The notes beneath the pieces were generated by a model. The model searched no databases. It was not told the origin of the DNA and saw nothing but the letters and a program-made list of their open reading frames with translations. A DNA stretch of 64,000 nucleotides from Pseudomonas inefficax (GTDB taxonomy: Bacteria; Pseudomonadota; Gammaproteobacteria; Pseudomonadales; Pseudomonadaceae): NCBI RefSeq assembly GCF_900277125.1, contig NZ_OPYN01000063.1:62001-126000 (forward strand), read 5' to 3'. The translations under genes and the position numbers were made by a program. Numbering within the stretch: position 1 is the stretch's first letter; every line of letters starts with the position of its first letter. This document shows, in pieces, positions 43,586-54,447 of the stretch.

Positions 43586-44872
43586 ATGAATTCCACGCTC
43601 CGGCTCGCTGCCGCCATCTCCCTGGCCTCGTTACTTCCATTCAATGCCCTGGCTGCTGAACCCAAAGGCAGTGTCGAGGTGGTGCACTGGTGGACCTCCG
43701 GTGGTGAAAAAGCGGCGGTCGATGTACTCAAGGCCCAGGTCGAAAAGGATGGCTTCACCTGGAAGGACGGCGCCGTCGCCGGCGGCGGTGGTGCCACCGC
43801 CATGACCGTGCTCAAAAGCCGCGCCGTGGCAGGCAACCCGCCGGGTGTCGCGCAAATCAAGGGCCCGGACATCCAAGACTGGGCGGCTACCGGCCTGCTC
43901 GACGCCGATGTGCTCAAGGGCGTGGCCAAGGACGAAAAGTGGGACTCCCTGCTCGACAAGAAGGTCGCGGACACCGTCAAGTACGATGGTGACTATGTCG
44001 CCGTGCCGGTGAACATCCACCGCATCAACTGGCTGTGGATCAACCCCGACGTCTTCAAGAAGGCCGGCATCGACAAGGCGCCAGCCACCCTCGACGAATT
44101 CTACGCCGCCGCCGACAAGCTCAAGGCCGCCGGCTTCATCCCGCTCGCCCATGGCGGTCAGCCGTGGCAGGACAGCACCGTGTTCGAAAGCGTGGTGCTG
44201 GCGGTGATGGGGGCTGATGGCTACAAGAAGGCCCTGGTCGACCTCGACAGCACGGCCCTGACCGGCCCGCAGATGGTCAAGGCGCTGACCGAACTGAAGA
44301 AGGTCGCCACCTACATGGACCCGGATGGCAAAGGCCAGGACTGGAACCTGGAAGCGGCCAAGGTCATCAACGGCAAGGCCGGCATGCAGATCATGGGCGA
44401 CTGGGCCAAGAGCGAATGGACCCTGGCGAAGAAAACCGCCGGCAAGGATTACCAGTGCGTGCCATTCCCCGGCACCGACAAGGCCTTCCTGTACAACATC
44501 GACTCACTGGTGGTGTTCAAGCAGAACGACGCCGGCACCTCGGCCGGCCAGCAGGATATTGCCCGCAAGGTGCTGGGCGAGGACTTCCAGAAGGTCTTCA
44601 GCACCAACAAGGGCTCGATCCCGGTGCGCAACGACATGCTTGCCGACATGGGTAAATACGGTTTCGATGCCTGCGCCCAAACCTCCGCCAAGGACTTCCT
44701 GGCCGACGCCAAGACCGGCGGCCTGCAGCCGAGCATGGCGCACAACATGGCTACCACGCTGGCCGTGCAGGGCGCGTTCTTCGATGTGGTGACCAACTAC
44801 ATCAACGACCCCAAGGCCGACCCGGCCGATGCGGCGAAGAAACTGGCAGCGGCGATCAAGGCTGCCCAGTAA
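43586..44872 (+). CDS. gtsA: glucose ABC transporter periplasmic binding protein
   Basis: A 428-residue cluster B/CUT1-type solute-binding protein. It has a signal peptide ending near NALAAEP (about residue 24), then [19 protein letters not shown]. It binds glucose in the periplasm. It is the first gene of gtsABCD-oprB, with an AAGAAAGG ribosome site before the ATG. A REP pair separates it from gtsB. Confidence 0.93.
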   Translation: MNSTLRLAAAISLASLLPFNALAAEPKGSVEVVHWWTSGGEKAAVDVLKAQVEKDGFTWKDGAVAGGGGATAMTVLKSRAVAGNPPGVAQIKGPDIQDWAATGLLDADVLKGVAKDEKWDSLLDKKVADTVKYDGDYVAVPVNIHRINWLWINPDVFKKAGIDKAPATLDEFYAAADKLKAAGFIPLAHGGQPWQDSTVFESVVLAVMGADGYKKALVDLDSTALTGPQMVKALTELKKVATYMDPDGKGQDWNLEAAKVINGKAGMQIMGDWAKSEWTLAKKTAGKDYQCVPFPGTDKAFLYNIDSLVVFKQNDAGTSAGQQDIARKVLGEDFQKVFSTNKGSIPVRNDMLADMGKYGFDACAQTSAKDFLADAKTGGLQPSMAHNMATTLAVQGAFFDVVTNYINDPKADPADAAKKLAAAIKAAQ

Positions 44873-44900
44873 ACGCTGACTCGAGACTGGCGCGGTCTGA

Positions 44901-45038
44901 TGTGGGAGCGGCCTTGTGTCGCGATAGGACCGCGAGGCGGTCCCCAATCCAGGCAGCGCAGTCCTTTCAGAACAGCTTCGTTCCGCAGGCCCCCGGGGCT
45001 GCTTCGCAGCCCTTTCGTGACACAAGGCCGCTCCCACA
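44901..45038. repeat. REP inverted pair between gtsA and gtsB
   Basis: Opposed arms at 44901-44945 and 44995-45038 (GGAGCGGCCTTGTGTCGCGA type) lie in the only large gap of the gts operon. The position, just after the binding-protein gene, resembles the malE-malF REP of E. coli. Confidence 0.92.
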
Positions 45039-45069
45039 AAAGCGGGCCGTTGTGCCTTCGAGGTGAACC

Positions 45070-45978
45070 ATGACCACAGCAACCGCCCAACTGCGGGCCT
45101 CACCCCTGGACGCGCTACAGCGCTGGCTGCCCAAGCTGGTACTGGCCCCAAGCATGTTCATCGTCCTGGTGGGCTTCTACGGCTACATCCTCTGGACCTT
45201 CGTCCTGTCCTTCACCACTTCGACCTTCCTGCCGACCTACAAATGGGCCGGCCTGGCGCAGTACGCCCGGCTGTTCGACAACGACCGCTGGTGGGTGGCA
45301 AGCAAGAACCTGCTGCTGTTCGGCGGCCTGTTCATCGCCATCAGCCTGGTCATCGGCGTAGTGCTGGCGGTCTTGCTGGACCAGCGCATTCGTCGCGAAG
45401 GTTTCATCCGCACCATCTACCTGTACCCCATGGCGCTGTCGATGATTGTCACCGGCACCGCCTGGAAGTGGCTGCTCAACCCCGGCATGGGCCTGGATAA
45501 GCTGCTGCGCGACTGGGGCTGGGAGGGCTTTCGCCTGGACTGGCTGATCGATCCCGACCGGGTGGTGTACTGCCTGGTGATCGCTGCCGTGTGGCAGGCC
45601 TCGGGCTTCATCATGGCAATGTTCCTTGCCGGCCTGCGTGGCGTCGACCCGTCGATCATCCGCGCCGCGCAGATCGACGGTGCCAGCCTGCCGCGCATCT
45701 ACTGGCGTGTGGTGCTGCCCAGCCTGCGCCCGGTGTTCTTCAGCTCGCTGATGATTCTTTCGCACATTGCCATCAAGAGCTTCGACCTGGTGGCGGCCAT
45801 GACGGCCGGCGGCCCAGGCTACTCGTCCGACCTGCCGGCGATGTTCATGTATTCGTTCACCTTCAGCCGCGGCCAGATGGGCATGGGCTCGGCCAGCGCC
45901 ATCCTCATGCTCGGTGCGATCCTGGCCATCCTCGTGCCTTACCTGTACTCGGAGCTGCGGAGCAAACGCCATGCATAG
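45070..45978 (+). CDS. gtsB: glucose ABC transporter permease GtsB
   Basis: A 302-residue CUT1-type inner-membrane permease with six membrane segments. The ATPase-contact EAA loop is seen as IIRAAQIDGASLPRIYWRVVLPSLRP. It pairs with GtsC; its stop overlaps the gtsC start by eight bases. Confidence 0.93.
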   Translation: MTTATAQLRASPLDALQRWLPKLVLAPSMFIVLVGFYGYILWTFVLSFTTSTFLPTYKWAGLAQYARLFDNDRWWVASKNLLLFGGLFIAISLVIGVVLAVLLDQRIRREGFIRTIYLYPMALSMIVTGTAWKWLLNPGMGLDKLLRDWGWEGFRLDWLIDPDRVVYCLVIAAVWQASGFIMAMFLAGLRGVDPSIIRAAQIDGASLPRIYWRVVLPSLRPVFFSSLMILSHIAIKSFDLVAAMTAGGPGYSSDLPAMFMYSFTFSRGQMGMGSASAILMLGAILAILVPYLYSELRSKRHA

Positions 45979-46816
45979 CCCTCTCGACAAAATGGTGCCG
46001 AGCCCAAGCCGCATCGCCATCCATGCGGTGCTGTTGCTGGCGGTGCTGCTGTACCTGGTGCCGCTGGTGGTGATGCTGCTGACCAGCTTCAAGACCCCGG
46101 AAGACATCAGCACCGGCAACCTGCTGAGCTGGCCGGCGGTAATTACCGGCATCGGCTGGGTGAAGGCATGGAGCACGGTCAGCGGTTACTTCTGGAACTC
46201 GATCATGATCACCGTGCCAGCGGTGCTGATCTCCACCACCATTGGCGCGCTGAACGGCTATGTGTTGTCGATGTGGCGCTTCCGCGGTTCGCAGCTGTTC
46301 TTCGGCCTGCTGCTGTTCGGCTGCTTCCTGCCGTTCCAGACCGTGCTGCTGCCGGCCTCGTTCACCCTCGGCAAGCTCGGCCTGGCCAGCACCACCACCG
46401 GCCTGGTACTGGTGCACGTGGTCTACGGCCTGGCCTTCACCACGCTGTTCTTCCGCAACTTCTACGTGAGCATCCCCGATGCGCTGGTCAAGGCCGCGCG
46501 CCTGGACGGTGCCGGGTTCTTCACCATCTTCCGCCGCATCATCCTGCCGATGTCCACGCCGATCATCATGGTCTGCCTGATCTGGCAGTTCACCCAGATC
46601 TGGAACGATTTCCTGTTCGGCGTGGTGTTCTCCAGCGGCGACTCGCAACCGATTACCGTGGCCCTGAACAACCTGGTCAACACCAGCACCGGGGCCAAGG
46701 AATACAACGTCGACATGGCGGCGGCGATGATCGCCGGCCTGCCAACCCTGCTGGTCTACGTGGTGGCAGGCAAATATTTCGTCCGCGGGCTGACTGCTGG
46801 CGCGGTAAAGGGGTAA
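45971..46816 (+). CDS. gtsC: glucose ABC transporter permease GtsC
   Basis: A 281-residue permease, MalG-like, with six membrane segments and the EAA loop ALVKAARLDGAGFFTIFRRI. The start MHSPLDKMVPSPS at 45971 overlaps gtsB. The following ATPase gene begins four bases after its stop. Confidence 0.93.
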   Translation: MHSPLDKMVPSPSRIAIHAVLLLAVLLYLVPLVVMLLTSFKTPEDISTGNLLSWPAVITGIGWVKAWSTVSGYFWNSIMITVPAVLISTTIGALNGYVLSMWRFRGSQLFFGLLLFGCFLPFQTVLLPASFTLGKLGLASTTTGLVLVHVVYGLAFTTLFFRNFYVSIPDALVKAARLDGAGFFTIFRRIILPMSTPIIMVCLIWQFTQIWNDFLFGVVFSSGDSQPITVALNNLVNTSTGAKEYNVDMAAAMIAGLPTLLVYVVAGKYFVRGLTAGAVKG

Positions 46817-46819
46817 GTC

Positions 46820-47974
46820 ATGGCAACGCTCGAACTTCGCAATGTGAACAAGACCTACGGCAGCGGCTTGCCGGACACCCTCAAGGACATCCAGCTGTCG
46901 ATCAAGGACGGCGAGTTCCTGATCCTGGTCGGCCCGTCTGGTTGCGGCAAGTCGACCCTGATGAATTGCATCGCCGGGCTGGAGCAGATCACCGGCGGTG
47001 CGATTCTCATCGACCAGCAGGACGTCAGCGGCATGAGCCCCAAGGACCGCGACATCGCCATGGTGTTTCAGTCCTACGCGCTGTACCCGACCATGAGCGT
47101 ACGTGAGAACATCGAGTTCGGCCTGAAGATCCGCAAGCTGCCCCAGGCCGCCATCGACGAGGAAGTGGCGCGGGTGGCCAAGCTGTTGCAGATCGAGCAC
47201 CTGCTGGCGCGCAAGCCGGCGCAGCTGTCCGGCGGCCAGCAGCAGCGCGTGGCCATGGGCCGGGCGCTGGCACGGCGGCCGAAGATCTACCTGTTCGATG
47301 AACCGCTTTCCAACCTCGATGCCAAGCTGCGCGTCGAGATGCGTACCGAAATGAAATTGATGCACCAGCGCCTGAAGACCACCACCGTGTACGTCACCCA
47401 TGACCAGATCGAGGCGATGACCCTGGGCGACAAGGTGGCGGTGATGAAGGACGGCATCATCCAGCAGTTCGGTACTCCGCAGCAGATCTACAACGACCCG
47501 GCCAACCAGTTCGTCGCCAGCTTCATCGGTTCGCCGCCGATGAACTTCATCCCGGTGCGCCTCACGCAGCAGGACGGGCGCCTGCTGGCCGTGCTGGACA
47601 GCGGCCAGGCGCGTTGCGAACTGCCCCTGGGGGTGGCTGCTGACGAGCTGGATGGCCGCGAGATCATCCTGGGCATCCGCCCCGAGCAGATTGCCCTGGG
47701 CGCAGCCGAGGGCAATGGCCTGCCCGGCATTCGCGCCGAGGTGCAGGTGACCGAGCCCACCGGGCCAGACCTGCTGGTGTTCGTCACCCTCAACCAGACC
47801 AAGGTCTGCTGCCGCCTGGCGCCGGATGTGGCGTGCCGGGTCGGCGACAGCCTGAACCTGCAATTCGACCCGGCCCGGGTGCTGCTGTTCGACGCCGCCA
47901 GCGGCGAGCGCCTGCACTTGGCCACTACTGCCGCAACCATGAAAGACAACGTGGCGCACTTCAAAGGCCGATAA
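46820..47974 (+). CDS. gtsD: glucose ABC transporter ATPase GtsD
   Basis: A 384-residue MalK/UgpC-type ATPase. Walker A is GPSGCGKST (residues 38-46), the signature is LSGGQQQR near residue 135, Walker B is [11 protein letters not shown], and a C-terminal TOBE/OB regulatory domain fills about residues 240-370. It powers the GtsBC permease; such ATPases are sometimes shared between sugar systems. Confidence 0.95.
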   Translation: MATLELRNVNKTYGSGLPDTLKDIQLSIKDGEFLILVGPSGCGKSTLMNCIAGLEQITGGAILIDQQDVSGMSPKDRDIAMVFQSYALYPTMSVRENIEFGLKIRKLPQAAIDEEVARVAKLLQIEHLLARKPAQLSGGQQQRVAMGRALARRPKIYLFDEPLSNLDAKLRVEMRTEMKLMHQRLKTTTVYVTHDQIEAMTLGDKVAVMKDGIIQQFGTPQQIYNDPANQFVASFIGSPPMNFIPVRLTQQDGRLLAVLDSGQARCELPLGVAADELDGREIILGIRPEQIALGAAEGNGLPGIRAEVQVTEPTGPDLLVFVTLNQTKVCCRLAPDVACRVGDSLNLQFDPARVLLFDAASGERLHLATTAATMKDNVAHFKGR

Positions 47975-48015
47975 CTCGTCTACACCATCAATAAGAAAAA
48001 AGAGGACGCAAAGGG

Positions 48016-49368
48016 ATGGAACAGCGCAAACGCATCAGGACATTAGGTTCGCTCGCCTTGCTCGCACCACTGGCGATGGCCGCTGGCAGCGGCACGCAGG
48101 CTGCCGAGGCCTTTTCCAGCGAATCGAAGTGGATGACCGGCGACTGGGGAGGCACACGCACCGAGCTGCTGGAAAAGGGCTATGACTTCACCCTCGATTA
48201 TGTCGGGGAGGTTGCCGGTAACCTGCACGGTGGTTACAACGACGACAAGACCGCGCGCTACAGCGACCAGTTCGCCCTCGGCGCGCATCTGGACTTGCAG
48301 AAAATCTTCGGCTGGCACGATGCCGAGTTCAAGCTGGCGATCACCGAGCGCAGCGGCCGCAACCTGTCCAACGATCGCATCAGCGATCCGCGTGCCGGGC
48401 AGTTCAGCTCGGTGCAGGAAGTGTGGGGCCGCGGCCAGACCTGGCGTCTGACCCAGATGTGGGTCAAGCAGAAGTACTTCGACGGTGCACTGGACGTGAA
48501 ATTCGGCCGCTTCGGCGAGGGCGAGGACTTCAACAGCTTCCCCTGCGACTTCCAGAACCTGGCCTTCTGCGGCTCGCAGGTGGGCAACTGGGTCGGCGGT
48601 ATCTGGTACAACTGGCCGGTCAGCCAGTGGGCGCTGCGGGTGAAATACAACATCACCCCGGAATTCTTCGTTCAGGTAGGTGCCTTCGAGCAGAACCCTT
48701 CCAACCTGGAAACCGGCAACGGCTTCAAGCTCAGTGGCAGCGGCACCAAAGGCGCTATCCTGCCGGTGGAGGCGGTGTGGTCACCCAAGGTCAACGGCCT
48801 GCCGGGCGAATACCGCCTGGGTTACTACTACAGCACGGCCAAGGCCGACGATGTGTTCGATGACGTCAACGGCAACCCGCAGGCGCTGACGGGCGAGGCC
48901 TTCAAGTCGCACTCCAGCAAGCATGGCTGGTGGGTGGTGGCACAGCAGCAGGTCACTGCCCATGGCGGCGACGTAAACCGTGGCCTGAGCCTGTTCGCCA
49001 ACTTCACCGTGCACGACAAGGCCACCAACGTGGTCGATAACTACCAGCAGGTTGGCCTGGTCTACAAAGGCGCCTTCGACGCCCGGCCCAAGGACGATAT
49101 CGGCTTCGGCGTGGCGCGCATTCATGTGAATGACGATGTGAAGAAGCGCGCCGAACTGCTCAACGCCCAGAGCGGCATCAGCGATTACGACAACCCAGGC
49201 TTCGTACCACTGCAGCGTACCGAGTACAACGCCGAGCTCTACTACGGCTTCCACGTTACCAACTGGCTGACCGTGCGGCCCAACCTGCAATACATCAAGA
49301 GCCCCGGCGGGGTGGATGAGGTGGATAACGCGCTGGTCGCAGGCTTGAAGATTCAGTCGTCATTCTGA
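48016..49368 (+). CDS. oprB: carbohydrate-selective porin OprB
   Basis: A 450-residue outer-membrane porin. After a signal peptide (cleavage near TQAAEA, about residue 30) comes the OprB start WMTGDWGGTRTELLEKGYDF, and it ends in the barrel-closing strand with terminal Phe (LKIQSSF). It lets glucose and other sugars across the outer membrane and completes the gtsABCD uptake operon, starting 41 bases after gtsD. Confidence 0.95.
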   Translation: MEQRKRIRTLGSLALLAPLAMAAGSGTQAAEAFSSESKWMTGDWGGTRTELLEKGYDFTLDYVGEVAGNLHGGYNDDKTARYSDQFALGAHLDLQKIFGWHDAEFKLAITERSGRNLSNDRISDPRAGQFSSVQEVWGRGQTWRLTQMWVKQKYFDGALDVKFGRFGEGEDFNSFPCDFQNLAFCGSQVGNWVGGIWYNWPVSQWALRVKYNITPEFFVQVGAFEQNPSNLETGNGFKLSGSGTKGAILPVEAVWSPKVNGLPGEYRLGYYYSTAKADDVFDDVNGNPQALTGEAFKSHSSKHGWWVVAQQQVTAHGGDVNRGLSLFANFTVHDKATNVVDNYQQVGLVYKGAFDARPKDDIGFGVARIHVNDDVKKRAELLNAQSGISDYDNPGFVPLQRTEYNAELYYGFHVTNWLTVRPNLQYIKSPGGVDEVDNALVAGLKIQSSF

Positions 49369-49423
49369 GAGCAATTGTTGTAAATTTACGCCAATCCATT
49401 TTCGGTCCTATTCCGATATTCGG

Positions 49424-49446
49424 CACCCACTGCCTTGCGGTGGGTG
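49424..49446 (+). terminator. hairpin after oprB
   Basis: CACCCAC-N9-GTGGGTG lies about 55 bases past the oprB stop. It has no T-run, so it may be a weak terminator or an mRNA-stabilising stem before the mutarotase gene. Confidence 0.45.
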
Positions 49447-49496
49447 TCGGGGATAGGTCGAGACAGCGCTATCTCAAACAACAAGAGCTCTGAACC

Positions 49497-50351
49497 ATGC
49501 CCGAACATCCGCTCCATCGCTTCTTCACCTCGCAGCGGCCCCGGCCGACATTCGAGTGGGAGCGTTACCAGCAGCGCGATGTGCTGATCATCGACCATCC
49601 CCGTTGCCAGGCGGTTTTCAGCCGTCAGGGTGCCCAATTGCTGCATTTTCAACCGGAGGGTGAACGGCCCTGGCTGTGGTGCGCCGAGCAGTGGCCGCAG
49701 GTTGGGGCGATCCGCGGTGGTGTGCCGGTGTGCTGGCCATGGTATGGCCGCCACCCCAGCGAGGACTTGTGGCCGGCCCATGGCTGGGCGCGCCTGCTCG
49801 ACTGGAAGCTGGTGGACAGCCGCGAGGACGAAGAGGGCGTAACCCTGAAATGGCGGCTGGACCTATGCGACTGGCAGGTCGACCTGCACGCCCGGCTGGG
49901 TAGCCGCATGGAACTGAGCCTGAGCACCGAGCACCAGGACAGCGAACCCTGCCAGCTGAGCCATGCCCTGCTGGCCTACTGGCGCATCAGTGACGTGTCC
50001 GAGATAGCGCTGTCCGGGCTCGAGGATATCGAAGGCTACGACCGCCTGAACCGTCAGGCCTGCCGTGAGGATGGCGCGCTGAAGCTCAAGGGCGGCTGCC
50101 AGAAGGTCTACCCCGGTACGCCGCGGGTGCAACTGCAGGACCCGGCCTGGCAGCGCGAGCTGTGCATCGATACCGGCGACAGCGACGACACGGTGGTCTG
50201 GCACCCGGGCAATCGCCCGCTGATGGGCGTGACCGGGCGTGAATGCCAACGCTTCGTCTGCGTCGAGGCTGCTAGCGGCGGTGGCGAGGGCCTGAGCCTG
50301 GCGCCGGGGCAGCGTGCCCACCTGCGCCTGCAGGCGCACCGGCTCAGTTGA
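49497..50351 (+). CDS. D-hexose-6-phosphate mutarotase (YeaD/aldose 1-epimerase family)
   Basis: A 284-residue galactose-mutarotase-fold protein. The conserved [19 protein letters not shown] and [26 protein letters not shown] are typical of YeaD, which interconverts alpha and beta anomers of glucose-6-phosphate. This would feed Zwf with the beta form. It follows oprB and ends with an eight-base convergent overlap with hexR. Confidence 0.9.
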   Translation: MPEHPLHRFFTSQRPRPTFEWERYQQRDVLIIDHPRCQAVFSRQGAQLLHFQPEGERPWLWCAEQWPQVGAIRGGVPVCWPWYGRHPSEDLWPAHGWARLLDWKLVDSREDEEGVTLKWRLDLCDWQVDLHARLGSRMELSLSTEHQDSEPCQLSHALLAYWRISDVSEIALSGLEDIEGYDRLNRQACREDGALKLKGGCQKVYPGTPRVQLQDPAWQRELCIDTGDSDDTVVWHPGNRPLMGVTGRECQRFVCVEAASGGGEGLSLAPGQRAHLRLQAHRLS

Positions 50352-51216
50352 GCTCGTCGTCCTCGATCGGGTAGCGGCTGGCGTTGAGGCTTTCCTTGAT
50401 CTTGCGCAGGTGCGGCTGGAAGTCCACGCCGCGGCGCAGGGTCATGCCGGTGGCCAGCACATCGAGCACGGTCAGCTGGATGATCCGCGAGGTCATCGGC
50501 ATGTAGATGTCGGTGTCTTCGGGCAGCGGAATGTGCAGGCTCAGGCTGCAGGCATTGGCCAGTGGCGAACCGGCGGCGGTCAGGCCCAGCACCGAGGCGC
50601 CGTTCTCGCGGGCCAGGCGGGCCACATCGACCAGTTCGCGGGTGCGCCCGGTGTAGGAGATGATCACGAACAGGTCGCCGGTGTGCGCCACCGAGGCCAG
50701 CATGCGCTGCATCAGTACATCGGCGTGGGCCGATACTGCCAGGTTGAAGCGGAAGAACTTGTGCTGTGCGTCCAGCGCCACCGGGGCCGAGGCGCCCAGG
50801 CCGAAGAAGTGGATCTGCCGGGCCTGGATCATCATGTCCACGGCACGGCTGACCTGCTGCGGGTCGAGCTGCTGGCAGGCGCTGTCGAGCGAGGCGATGG
50901 CACTGGCGAAGATCTTCTGGGTGTAGGCTGCCGGGTCATCGTCGGCCTCTACTGCGCGGCTGACATAGGCAGCACCGCTGGCCAGGCTCTGCGCCAGCTG
51001 CAGCTTGAGCTCGGGGTAGCCGCTGACGCCGAACGAGCGGCAGAAACGGTTGACGGTCGGTTCGCTGACCTTGGCCGCCTGGGCCAGCGCAGCGATGCTG
51101 AAACGGGTGGCTTGTTGCGGGTTGAGCAGGATGACTTCGGCGACTTTGCGTTCGGCCTTGTTCAGCTCGTCGAGGCGGCCCTGGATCTGTTCCAGGAGGT
51201 TTCGCACGCGGTCCAT
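50344..51216 (-). CDS. hexR: HexR, RpiR-family repressor of glucose catabolism
   Basis: A 290-residue regulator. The N-terminal RpiR helix-turn-helix ([25 protein letters not shown], about residues 37-61) is followed by a C-terminal SIS sugar-phosphate domain ([40 protein letters not shown]). It represses zwf, edd and gap-1 and is released by KDPG. The start [11 protein letters not shown] at 51216 is the family start. It is divergent from zwf. Confidence 0.95.
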   Translation of the reverse strand: MDRVRNLLEQIQGRLDELNKAERKVAEVILLNPQQATRFSIAALAQAAKVSEPTVNRFCRSFGVSGYPELKLQLAQSLASGAAYVSRAVEADDDPAAYTQKIFASAIASLDSACQQLDPQQVSRAVDMMIQARQIHFFGLGASAPVALDAQHKFFRFNLAVSAHADVLMQRMLASVAHTGDLFVIISYTGRTRELVDVARLARENGASVLGLTAAGSPLANACSLSLHIPLPEDTDIYMPMTSRIIQLTVLDVLATGMTLRRGVDFQPHLRKIKESLNASRYPIEDDELN

Positions 51217-51337
51217 GGGTGTGTCCTTGGGTCGGGAAGACAGCCGGCTGTGGGAGCAGCAGGCTTTTTGCACGGTCGTCTATCGTACTGTCGGCGCGGT
51301 TGGCGTACCACTTGTCTGTAACACTTGTGTGTAATGT

Positions 51338-51353
51338 TGTGGTTTTTACTACA
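51338..51353. promoter_or_regulatory. putative HexR operator before zwf
   Basis: TGTGGT-TTTT-ACTACA is a dyad with five of six arm positions paired, placed about 66 bases before the zwf start in the hexR-zwf interval. It resembles the HexR sites before edd but the ACAA end is altered. Confidence 0.6.
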
Positions 51354-51418
51354 TTATCCCTTGAAAACCGTATGTGAAAGCGGTATTCCTAGACCAACTT
51401 TAGGAAAGAACCAACATC

Positions 51419-52888
51419 ATGGCTGCAATCAGTGTCGAACCTTGCACCTTTGCCCTGTTTGGCGCCCTCGGCGATCTGGCATTGCGCAAGCTGTTTCCTG
51501 CGCTTTACCAGCTCGACCGGGCCAACTTGTTGCACCCGGACACCCGCCTGCTGGCGCTGGCCCGCGAGGCAGGTAGCGCGCAGGGCCACCTGGACAGCAT
51601 CGAAGCGCACCTGCGCCGGCATGTACCCGAGGCCGATATCGAGCCCGCCGCGCTGGGCCGTTTCCTTGCCAGGCTGAGCTACCAGCACCTGGACTTCCTC
51701 CAGCCCGAGGGCTACCAGGCCCTGGCCGAGCAGTTGCCTGGCGAGCTGCCGCTGATTGCCTACTTCGCCACCGCTGCGGCGGTGTACGGGGCCATCTGCG
51801 AAAACCTCGACAAGGCCGGGCTGGCCGCACGCACCCGTGTGGTGCTGGAGAAGCCCATCGGCCACGACCTGGAGTCGTCGCGCCGGGTCAACGATGCCGT
51901 GGCACGGTTCTTCCCGGAGGGCCGGGTCTACCGCATCGACCACTACCTGGGCAAGGAAACGGTGCAGAACCTGATCGCCCTGCGTTTCGCCAACAGCCTG
52001 TTCGAAACCCAGTGGAACCAGAATTCCATCTCCCATGTGGAGATCACCGTCGCCGAGAAGGTCGGTATCGAAGGCCGCTGGGGCTACTTCGACAAGGCCG
52101 GCCAGCTGCGCGACATGATCCAGAACCACCTGCTGCAGCTGCTGTGCCTGATCGCCATGGACCCGCCCAGCGAACTGTCGGCCGATGCCATCCGTGACGA
52201 GAAGGTCAAGGTACTCAAGGCCCTGGCACCGATCACCGGTGAGGGGCTGAGCACTCGTGTGGTGCGCGGGCAGTACATCGCCGGCTACAGCGATGGCAAG
52301 CCGGTGCCCGGTTACCTGGAAGAAGACAACGCCAACGCCCAGAGCGACACCGAAACCTTCGTCGCCCTGCGTGCCGACATCCGCAACTGGCGCTGGTCGG
52401 GGGTGCCGTTCTACCTGCGTACCGGCAAGCGCATGCCGCAGAAGCTGTCGCAGATCGTCATCCACTTCAAGGAAACCCCGCACTACATCTTCGCCCCGGA
52501 ACAGCGTTTGCAGATCGGTAACAAGCTGATCATCCGCCTGCAACCGGACGAGGGCATCTCTCTGCGGGTGATGACCAAGGAGCAGGGCCTGGACAAAGGC
52601 ATGCAACTGCGCAGCGGCCCGTTGCAGCTGAATTTCTCCGATACCTGGCGCAGTGCAAGGATTCCGGATGCCTACGAGCGGCTGTTGCTCGAAGTGATGC
52701 GCGGCAACCAGAACCTGTTCGTGCGCAAGGACGAAATCGAGTATGCCTGGAAGTGGTGCGACCAACTCATCGCCGGTTGGCGTAACGCGGGCGATGCACC
52801 CAAGCCATACGCGGCAGGCTCCTGGGGGCCGATGAGCTCGATTGCACTGATCACACGCGATGGGAGGGCGTGGTATGGGGATATCTGA
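51419..52888 (+). CDS. zwf: glucose-6-phosphate 1-dehydrogenase
   Basis: A 489-residue enzyme that oxidises glucose-6-phosphate to 6-phosphogluconolactone. The nucleotide-binding loop is [10 protein letters not shown] (residues 15-24), followed by EKPIGHD (144-150) and the substrate motif RIDHYLGK (172-179). It leads zwf-pgl-eda and overlaps pgl by 14 bases. P. putida has other Zwf paralogues; this is the one of the HexR cluster. Confidence 0.97.
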   Translation: MAAISVEPCTFALFGALGDLALRKLFPALYQLDRANLLHPDTRLLALAREAGSAQGHLDSIEAHLRRHVPEADIEPAALGRFLARLSYQHLDFLQPEGYQALAEQLPGELPLIAYFATAAAVYGAICENLDKAGLAARTRVVLEKPIGHDLESSRRVNDAVARFFPEGRVYRIDHYLGKETVQNLIALRFANSLFETQWNQNSISHVEITVAEKVGIEGRWGYFDKAGQLRDMIQNHLLQLLCLIAMDPPSELSADAIRDEKVKVLKALAPITGEGLSTRVVRGQYIAGYSDGKPVPGYLEEDNANAQSDTETFVALRADIRNWRWSGVPFYLRTGKRMPQKLSQIVIHFKETPHYIFAPEQRLQIGNKLIIRLQPDEGISLRVMTKEQGLDKGMQLRSGPLQLNFSDTWRSARIPDAYERLLLEVMRGNQNLFVRKDEIEYAWKWCDQLIAGWRNAGDAPKPYAAGSWGPMSSIALITRDGRAWYGDI

Positions 52889-53588
52889 ACTGCAACTGCC
52901 AGCGGTTGTGAAGGTACACGAGCTGGCGGATGCCAAGGCTTTGGCCGCAGCCCAGGCCCATGACGTGGCCGAGCGCCTGCGTGCAGCCATTGCCGCCAAG
53001 GGCCAGGCCTGCGTGGTGCTATCGGGCGGTCGCAGCCCGGTACCTTTCCTCGAGAAACTGGCCGGCGAAAACCTCGACTGGGACAAAGTCACCGTCAGCC
53101 TGGCCGATGAGCGCTGGGTGCCTGTCGAGCACGCCGACAGCAACGCCGGCCTGCTGGCCCGTCATCTGTTCAAGGGTACGGCGGCCAAGGCCCGCTTCGT
53201 TGGCCTGTATCAGCAGGCGGAAAACCTCGATGCCGCTGCGGACAAGGCCGACCAGGCCCTGGCCGGGCTGCCGCCGATCGACGTACTGGTGCTGGGCATG
53301 GGAGATGATGGCCATACCGCCTCGCTGTTCCCCGCCAGCCCCAACCTGGAAGCAGGCCTCGACCTGGCCAACCCACGCCGCTGCCTGCCTTTGCTGGCAC
53401 CGAGCGTGCCGCGCCAACGCCTGTCGATGACCCGCTCGCTGCTGGCCAGCTCTGCCTTTACCGCGCTGTCCGTACAAGGGCAGGGCAAACTCGCTACCCT
53501 GCGCGCCGCGCTGGCTGGCAACGACCTTACCGAAATGCCGATTCGCGCTTTTCTTCACGCCCCCCTGGACATCTACTGGTGCCCATGA
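52875..53588 (+). CDS. pgl: 6-phosphogluconolactonase
   Basis: A 237-residue DevB-type lactonase of the NagB fold. [25 protein letters not shown] and [15 protein letters not shown] are the conserved motifs. It hydrolyses the Zwf product. The ATG at 52875 ([14 protein letters not shown]) overlaps the end of zwf, and the stop lies 17 bases before eda. Confidence 0.94.
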   Translation: MGISELQLPAVVKVHELADAKALAAAQAHDVAERLRAAIAAKGQACVVLSGGRSPVPFLEKLAGENLDWDKVTVSLADERWVPVEHADSNAGLLARHLFKGTAAKARFVGLYQQAENLDAAADKADQALAGLPPIDVLVLGMGDDGHTASLFPASPNLEAGLDLANPRRCLPLLAPSVPRQRLSMTRSLLASSAFTALSVQGQGKLATLRAALAGNDLTEMPIRAFLHAPLDIYWCP

Positions 53589-53605
53589 GCCAAGGATCCA
53601 CAGTC

Positions 53606-54286
53606 ATGACCACCCTCGAACGCCCACAGCCCAAGCTCTCGATGGCCGACAAAGCCGCACGGATCGACGCCATTTGCGAAAAGGCGCGCATCCTGCCGGT
53701 GATCACCATCGCCCGCGAGGAAGACATCTTGCCGCTGGCTGACGCCTTGGCCGCCGGCGGTATCCGTACCCTGGAAGTGACCTTGCGCTCGCAGCACGGC
53801 CTTAAGGCCATCCAGGTGTTGCGCGAGCAGCGCCCGGAGCTTTGTGTCGGTGCCGGCACTGTGCTCGATCGCGACATGTTCGCCGCGGTTGAAGCTGCGG
53901 GTGCGCAATTCGTCGTTACCCCCGGCATTACCCAGGACATTCTCGAAGCCGGTGTGGACAGCCAGATCCCGCTGCTGCCAGGCATCAGCACGCCGTCCGA
54001 AATCATGATGGGCTACGCCCTGGGCTACCGCCGCTTCAAGCTGTTCCCGGCGGAAATCAGTGGCGGCGTTGCGGCGATCAAGGCTTTCGGTGGCCCGTTC
54101 GGCGATATCCGTTTCTGCCCTACGGGCGGTGTGAACCCGGCCAACGTGCGCAACTACATGGCGCTGCCCAATGTAATGTGCGTGGGTGGCACCTGGATGC
54201 TCGATAGCAGCTGGATCAAGAACGGCGATTGGGCGCGAATCGAAGCGTGCAGTGCGGAGGCGATGGCGCTGCTGGACGCCAACTGA
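53606..54286 (+). CDS. eda: KDPG/KHG aldolase
   Basis: A 226-residue class I aldolase that splits KDPG into pyruvate and glyceraldehyde-3-phosphate. The Schiff-base Lys is K145 in YRRFKLFPAE and the catalytic Glu is E57 in LEVTLR. The ATG at 53606 has AAGGA about ten bases upstream; an in-frame ATG at 53585 is less likely because it overlaps the pgl end. It is the last gene of the zwf operon. Confidence 0.95.
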   Translation: MTTLERPQPKLSMADKAARIDAICEKARILPVITIAREEDILPLADALAAGGIRTLEVTLRSQHGLKAIQVLREQRPELCVGAGTVLDRDMFAAVEAAGAQFVVTPGITQDILEAGVDSQIPLLPGISTPSEIMMGYALGYRRFKLFPAEISGGVAAIKAFGGPFGDIRFCPTGGVNPANVRNYMALPNVMCVGGTWMLDSSWIKNGDWARIEACSAEAMALLDAN

Positions 54287-54311
54287 ATTTGTTGTGTGCT
54301 TTACGGCTTGT

Positions 54312-54340
54312 GGGGCGCTTGGTCGGCGCCCCTTTTTTTT
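54312..54340 (+). terminator. strong terminator after eda
   Basis: GGGGCGC and GCGCCCC pair across a seven-base loop and are followed by T8. It insulates the toxin-like gene from zwf-pgl-eda transcription. Confidence 0.93.
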
Positions 54341-54447
54341 GCGTTGGTAAAGCGGGTGCTAACAAGGAACCGCTTCAGGCTTCGTTGCAAAATCTGGTGC
54401 TCCTAAAGTTGGCGATGTCAGTAAACCGTCAATGCCAGGAGTGTGCA

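Noticed and set aside
45905..47959. A 684-codon open frame on the minus strand
   Set aside because: Antisense to gtsC and gtsD. No domain is recognisable and composition is antisense-like.
54229..54447. N-terminal extension of the toxin-like frame back to 54229
   Set aside because: It overlaps eda and its terminator. The GTG at 54448 has a proper AGGAG site.
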